A DNA stretch of 64,000 bases from Lantana camara (Eukaryota > Streptophyta > Magnoliopsida > Lamiales > Verbenaceae). The notes below the pieces were generated by a model that made no database searches, was not told where the DNA came from, and saw nothing but the letters and a program-made list of their open reading frames with translations. Positions 58,141 to 64,000 of this stretch are shown in pieces. Numbering within the stretch: position 1 is the first letter of the stretch; every line of letters starts with the position of its first letter. Location: contig CM074858.1 in the NCBI GenBank assembly GCA_037501455.1, positions 89,564,501 through 89,628,500 of the forward strand, given 5' to 3'. Made by a program: the position numbers and the translations under genes.

Positions 58141-58537
58141 AAACACACGGAAAACAAACTCAACCATAACATACAATGTTGGGCCTCAATTTTCAAGAGA
58201 AGAATAAATATTTTCAGGACAAACTCCATAAAATTCAATTTCCAATTGCACCAATCTCATAAAATCTTTTTTCTGAAATGCACGAACAATCATCGTTATG
58301 AATCGACCTCATACTTCGATGTAGAATCCCAACTTCGGCATCTATCCAACTTTCTTGTAAAACTCCAAGAAACCAATCCTTTTTTGCTATATGCACGCAC
58401 AGATATGTAGCAGTAATGAAAATCCACGCCTCCCTATTTGCAAGCACAACTTGGCCTTGAAGAGCATCCCTCCCGTTTCCATACGAGATGAAAAATCCTA
58501 TTTCTTCAGAATATAGTAATGACAATTTTCTCGTTCT
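58141..58537 (-). other. Probable 3' untranslated region of the ALKBH9-like gene
   Basis: Non-coding sequence downstream of the TAA at 58538-58540. AATAAA-like words occur on the minus strand close to the stop. The transcript end cannot be fixed from sequence alone. Confidence 0.45.
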
Positions 58538-61500
58538 TTATTTTTCAGAATTAGGCTGGAATCTTCTCCTATTCCCATAACCTTGTCGGCCTCGACCTGA
58601 ATAAAGGGCATTGGGACTTTCTGCAATTATTCCTCTCCATTTATTGTCTTCTCTTCCCATTTCAGGTCTTCTAGATGGTCGTCGAGGTTTTGGACCGTTA
58701 TTTCTATTTGATCTCTCTACTTCTTCTGACAAAGGCTGAAGCCCTTGTAGATCAGGCTCAGGGACATATTTAGATGGCTGCTTAGCTTCATCCATTTTCC
58801 TAAAAGTAATTGATATCCTGGAGGTGAAACAAATAGGACTAAATCAGTTCAGCTTTACGCTCAAATGTATGATATTAAATGAGAAAAAGAAACTACACTG
58901 ACATACACTGAGGTTTGGCATAATTACAAGAACTTCCCCTGAGGTTTCAAAATTAGAAAAACTTCCTATGTCAAAGAATTTACATTACATCTTGATCCAT
59001 CCATTTTGATGATTTCATCTCTGCCTTTATAGGAAAACCTTATTTTTCCCTTTGGCACTTAGTAATCAATGGTTGAATTTAAATTCATGACTAAAACAGT
59101 ATGTGTTAGACCAAATTTTAAAGTATGTCAGGGGAAGTTTCTGTAAATTCTCAAACCATAGGGGAATTTGTGTAATTAGCCAAGCCTCAGGTATGTCAAT
59201 GTAATATGTACCCCCACCAAAAAATAAAAAGGAAAAAAAACAAGAAACTTTCACTGATTTTCGAAAGCATACCTTTTTGAAGGGACTGCCGGCACACAGT
59301 GTTTTGCAACATCAGCTCCATTTCCTTTTATAACAAGAACAGACCTGGTCGAAAATTAGAGAAAGGGATATATAATTTCAATAAAATGGCCAAAAAACCC
59401 ATAATTGAATATGTTTTCCTTTATTGCATCAAAAACTTACCCAACTGGCAGGGAAATTGCATAAGAACCAGCAAACTCACCAGGCCCCACTATTTTCAAG
59501 TTTGACCCAAAGAGTATCTCACATTCGCTAAGAAACGAGACGGTGCAAAATGGTCTGACAAAATCATGATTATCAATGTGCGGTGGTATACAGTCTCCCT
59601 CTTCATAGATATTCACTATACAGCTGTCAGGCACACAGGATGGAGGCAAAACATGCCATCTGACAAGCCGTTTGATCATGACCTTAAACAGCTGAGGCAA
59701 AGGATCGACCATTTCGTCCCTAAGGATGCCTGGGGGATTACCATTTCTATCCTGCCATGAGAAAAGGAAAAATAAACTGTTCAAAATTTGAAGCTGTTTA
59801 AATTTTGTTTTCTTGTGAAATGGTAAATGTTGCAGATAATTATTATGAATGATTTAGATGAAAAAAAAGCATTAAGAAACTTACCGTTGCATAATTGTAA
59901 CAGCAACCAAATTGAAGGGTGACGCGCCCTTTTCCCCTCATCCATTTCAGTGGTGCAGAATAAGTTCGCTCTGTAATTCAATTTTCAAGAGAGGAGCATA
60001 TTTACTATCAATGATTTGGTAAAAGTGAACCCTGTAGTGCCTTTCGAGCTAAAAAGGAAAGCCGAAAGATACTTGACTCATTTGAACAAGAGAACAATAA
60101 TATATTGAAGCATATGAATTGCCTTTTAAAGTTGCCAATAGCATGGATCAATGAGTAAAAGGAAATGCTATAGCTGTGCACATATGCGTGATTGAGAGCA
60201 GACAAAAGAGAAGAAATTCTAAGTTTAACCAATGCAGAACACTAATATCTACTATGAGGGACCAGAAAATGACACAGGTTCAAAAAACTCAATACCAGCA
60301 GGCTGTTTTATACATAACTTTTTCTGTCTTCATTTTATCTTGAAATTTTTGTTTTATTTTTCTCTTTTGTTACTTTATACTAGCTCGGAGTTAGTAAAAC
60401 CCCATTGTTTCTGTAAGATGAGGCTGAGTGATACTTCGATCAAGAAATCAGCCAGTAAGGAACATATGACAATTATTCAGACTCAGGCTATATAGTATCT
60501 AGTTTAAGATGCCTTTTGAATGAAGAATAATTCCCATCCACAAAGATATTGTACCACACCCGTATGATACGTGGCTAGTTTTGTTTAGGTTCATATCATG
60601 AATGTAACATTGAACATAACAACATGATATCTAAGAAGTGTAGATGCAAAATATATTACAAAATATATTGACACTAATAATCACTTTATGCTTTCAGAGT
60701 ATAAATATCCCTGTTTTTCTATAGATATAAGCTCCTATAAGATCAATGTAATATATATATATTGACATATGCACATGCGTGTATAATTATTTTAAATCTA
60801 TGAAGTCAAATCAAAATTCCAAAAATGTTTCTATGTGAAGGATATTCTCCCTTGTACCAGAGGGTATTGTACACAGCCCACTGTTTCTCAAACCAAAAAA
60901 CAAAAAGAGGTTTCAAAGCAACACTAAACAGGTAGCTTAAAGGAAATCGAAAGAAAAAAAATGTGATAGACCAATCTAATAAACATGCTCACAAGATACA
61001 TCAAGAAGACATTAAAACAAACCCTTTTCAGCAAGTTAACAATTACCCCGGGGTTAAACAATCTAGGTAGCTTCAAAACCGACCAGTAATAAATTGGGTA
61101 GTCGAGCCCTTTACTCCAATACAGCCATAGACAACCCCATTAACCAAAGAGCCACAGGCGTAATTAATAACTCCACATTATATTACTTTCCTTAGGGAAA
61201 AGTAAAACAAATATATGCGCAAAAAAGAAAGAAAGAAATAGCAAAGCATGTCTGTTCAACTTAATACCCAAAACTCACCTTTCAACAGTCCATCCCTTCC
61301 CATCTCCCGGAGCTCCTCAACATAGTTAACAATCCTCTTCTGCTCGGCAGCACTGAAAACACCTTTATGTAACTCCAGACCATCCAGTATGTTCATCAAT
61401 TTCCCACCAACTCTTTCTAAACATATGAAATCCTTCTTCCTCTGAACATTACGAAATCGAATGTATTCTCTTTGATCCCTTGACAATTCCACCTTCTGCT

Positions 61501-62578
61501 TCGGTTCACTCATAGATGTCATCCCCTCACTCACACTGTTGAGTTTACTACTCACTTCAATCTCTTCTTCTGCTGCAAGTTCATCCTCCAAAGCCATGTC
61601 AGCCCAAGATTTCTTCAGAACTGGGCTTGCAACTTGTGCTGAGGAACTAACTGTTTCAGTCATTGATGAGATTTCAGCAGTATGTTCTGACAACCCATCG
61701 GCCTCATCTTTCCAACTACCCAATGAATGTGTATCCACATCATCATAGTTATCTGCATAGTCTTTCGGGCTCCCTGTCGAATGGGAACTACAGTTGCCTT
61801 GATCATCTTTACAGTGATTCAGATCTATGTTATTCGGAGTAGAACCAGAAAAATTGCCATCTGCATTCAGGAGTTTGATATCTTATTTGAGTCATAATGT
61901 GAAGAGATCAATCCGCACAACTTAGTTAAAGGTTCATTATTTACAATTCATAGTTTCCCCAAAATAACATGGTAACCTTCACGAGAAATTTAAAAATTCG
62001 GAAGAGACCTTTGATAAGGGAAAAAAAGGAACCTTTCCAAAGTACGCATTACAGATAAAAATCACTTTAAATTCCAAAAAGAATTTCTTTTGTTGATAAA
62101 TTAAGATAATATCCTCACAAGAAAAACCATAACTCAAAATTTGGACATAAGTTTAGTCAAAAGGCTATAATTTGTGAAGCGAATTCTGTTTCTTCATCGA
62201 AACTGAGATAATTCTGAAAAGTTAGAAGATTTCTCACGGTTCAAATTGATACGAAGTACAAACCATGAAATTAAAGTTCGGCATACAATCAAAAAGATAC
62301 AACAGAACTGATGATAAGCAACACAACGGAAAAAGGGAACTGATAACGCGCAAAGTAAACGCTTAAACACCGATATCATATTCAAAGAGAGACTATAACA
62401 GCATACCTGAGTGGAGCGATCGGATGCCATCGGAGAGAGTATGCGTGCAAGATTCGCAGAGGCCGCGGGACAGGAAAGGCAGCCAATTCGATAAAAACTC
62501 GGCGGCGATCCGCACTTCTGAGGCATCGTAATTACGGAGAAAAGGGTCAAGCTTCTCTGCTTTTGAGTGGTCACCCAT
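58538..62578 (-). CDS. ALKBH9B: ALKBH9-like RNA demethylase (2-oxoglutarate/Fe(II) dioxygenase)
   Basis: This gene encodes an AlkB-family dioxygenase. Plant ALKBH9 proteins remove N6-methyladenosine from RNA, using Fe(II) and 2-oxoglutarate, mostly in the cytoplasm. I read six coding exons: 62578-62407, 61860-61279, 59970-59885, 59751-59441, 59344-59273 and 58817-58538. Every junction is GT-AG and the phases add to 1503 bases (500 residues plus stop). The N-terminus (DPFLRNYDASEVRIAAEFL, LPFLSRGLC) is typical of ALKBH9. The acidic linker is followed by KKDFICLERVGGKLMNIL and WMRGKGRVTLQFG. The iron ligands are HID in PPHIDNHDFVRPF and H in VAKHCVPAVP; RISITFR holds the 2-oxoglutarate arginine. 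The C-terminus is RG-rich. The start 62578 is preferred to the upstream in-frame ATG at 62680 because family members start close to DPFLRNY. No lesion is seen. The A/B/C subtype is not certain. Confidence 0.93.
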
Positions 62579-62760
62579 GGCGGATGACTCCTTGGAGTCG
62601 TCGAGGAGAGAGCGAGAGAGAGAGAGGGGAGACTTGAAAGTAAGAAGTATTCGACTATGGGTGCTACGCCTTATGGCCAATAAGTTATGGGTTCAGTACA
62701 AAGCAATAAAGTAGATTCCCAATCATGTTTACGTGTATATATATACACATACATATAATT
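62579..62760 (-). promoter_or_regulatory. 5' UTR and proximal promoter of the ALKBH9-like gene
   Basis: Just upstream of the ATG the sense strand is a CT-rich tract (CTCTCTCTCTCTC, plus 62611-62625), common in plant leaders. A TATATATATA stretch at about 62735-62746 could serve as a TATA element. The transcription start is not determined. Confidence 0.45.
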
Positions 62761-63431
62761 TATAAGGAAGTTTGATTAGAATTAATTTTTGGGGGAGTTT
62801 TTTAAAACGACCAAATATCCTCAAAAGTTATCTTAAACCCCCTAGTTTGGAAAATATATATTTTAGGTTATCAATACACAAGTTATTTTTTTTTAAATCC
62901 CCCATGACCCTAAAAAGTTTGTTTTGCCACCACTTTTTCTTGTTTTTTTTTTTTTGTGGCCCTTTTTTCCCCTTGCCGAAAAAATGGATTCCCATTTTAG
63001 GAAAAATTCATCTCATAATCTGCAACCACATTTCCACTTCGTCGGCAACAAGATCTAACCGCGACGACAGCAGGATAAAGGTAGGCGGCGGCAACGGCAA
63101 CGAAGACAACAACAACGGGAGTCGATTTAGTTATCGTGCCCTAGTTCCTGTACTGCTATAAGGTATTCTCAGCGTGTGAATGTTAATTGAATGTATTCCT
63201 GGCGTTAATTGAATGTTAATTATGTGAAATAGACAATATAATTCACTGATAATTTGTATCGAATTGAATTGTTGATACTTTGTATCTACTAGAATTGTTG
63301 ATCCTCTGCAAACTGATACTTCAAATAGGTATTTTGAAGATGGCGTTGGCCAGTGACGAAGCTCAAGACAAGCAAATCCTAGGAAGTTGTTGGTTTAATG
63401 GCGAAATTACGGTATTTCCAATTCCGCGGAG
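62761..63431. other. Intergenic or unrecognised sequence
   Basis: Contains A/T and T runs, a GC-rich stretch near 63060-63120 with GGCGGCGGCAACGG, and a short plus-strand frame starting ATG 63340 (MALASDEAQDKQILGSCWF) that runs into the LTR at 63432. This could be the start of a host exon cut by the insertion, but I do not recognise the protein. Confidence 0.4.
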
Positions 63432-64000
63432 TGTAACACCCCGCATTTTCGGAGCAAGATACGATGTCGTTTTCGTACGATTAGAACGTTATTTATTCAA
63501 CCTTGCACTTATTTGAATTACCTTATTCATGTTTTAATAGTTTAATTGACTCGATTTCAACCTTATGAAAATATGTGGACTTAATTGAAATATGTGTTTT
63601 ATGCCTAATTGCTTTTTAACTTAAATTATGTGGGCTAATTTATAATTATTAAAAGTTGGGGATTTATTTCTAATTACGAGAAAATCAATTGGACTTAATT
63701 AGACACCACTTTAAATCTTTGGGGTACGTTTGTAATTTCTAAATCTCTAATTGGATCTATTTAAACCCTAATTGAATTTAAGGACTAAATCGAATTGGTG
63801 CTTTGAATCTGGGGGCTTATTTGTAATTTTGGAAAATAGCCTCTTTTTATCCCGAAACCCTAGCAGCTTTCCTCATTTTCCATTTCTCTCCTCTCCCCTC
63901 TCGGTTCCAGCAGAGACAGCAGCAACGACAACCGCTTCACACAGCGCCGCCACCGTCGCTGGCGACACCGCGCCACCACCATTCGCCGGTCATAGCTCCC
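63432..64000 (+). mobile_element. LTR of a further Tekay-like element or solo LTR, left part only
   Basis: Begins TGTAACACCCCGC, the start shared by the other Tekay-type LTRs here. A pyrimidine-rich stretch near 63880-63905 leads into a GC-rich segment, which resembles the promoter/leader region of family D. It runs past the window end, so its length and type are unknown. Confidence 0.6.

Noticed and set aside
58235..58525. Separate small gene downstream of the ALKBH9-like stop
   Set aside because: Minus-strand frame lies in the probable 3' untranslated region and shows no recognisable family.
62790..62905. MITE with GGGGGA...TCCCCC ends near the ALKBH9-like promoter
   Set aside because: The inverted ends are short and imperfect and no convincing target duplication was found.

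Overview
The window is plant nuclear DNA, almost certainly from a eudicot. It has no bacterial-type genes. It holds four recognisable lineages of plant LTR retrotransposon (Athila, Tekay/Del chromovirus, Tat-like, Ty1/copia), several solo LTRs, and one intron-bearing host gene. About 57 kb on the left is one nest of transposons. The right-hand 6 kb carries the host gene, an AlkB-type RNA demethylase of the ALKBH9 family.

Layout: (1) The oldest layer I can see is a plus-strand Tat-like Ty3/gypsy element. Its 3' LTR starts at 42057, after a polypurine tract at 42043-42056, and it carries an antisense extra gene (Transposase_28-like domain plus coiled coil) read leftwards from 41551. (2) Into that antisense gene went a minus-strand Athila element (window start to about 17976; tRNA-Asp PBS at 16475-16492) and a minus-strand copia element (19771-40486; target duplication ACTCC). 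(3) A Tekay element (967-11469; duplication TGGGT) sits inside the Athila integrase, and a second Tekay (29593-40320; duplication AGGGG) sits inside the right LTR of the copia element. (4) The Tat 3' LTR is split by a 4-kb solo LTR (42614-46585). Further right are two copia LTR fragments (about 46886-49647), an RNase H relic, a tRNA-derived SINE (50209-50312), and a solo LTR (50712-57458; duplication AAAAC) that contains another solo LTR (53133-56720), which itself contains a MITE. (5) The ALKBH9-like gene (58538-62578, minus strand, six coding exons, 500 codons) follows. Another LTR of the same broad type begins at 63432 and runs off the window.

Every retrotransposon reading frame is broken by stops, frameshifts or deletions, although by eye the paired LTRs differ by only a few percent. 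The ALKBH9-like gene is the only intact coding gene.

The most unusual signal is not a gene. The LTRs carry ordered arrays of dyad-symmetric (palindromic) motifs spaced about 31-36, 40 or 50-54 bp apart. In the two Tekay elements the spacing is 32/51-52/32/51/32 bp. Two diverged LTR families have an array in the same place with different motif sequences, each still self-complementary. A copia LTR fragment has five dyads at exactly 35-bp period with variable but pairing arms. In the Tekay-type LTRs the arrays lie inside a candidate LTR intron with similarly placed splice-like sites and a CAGTCT/AGACTG hairpin near the acceptor.
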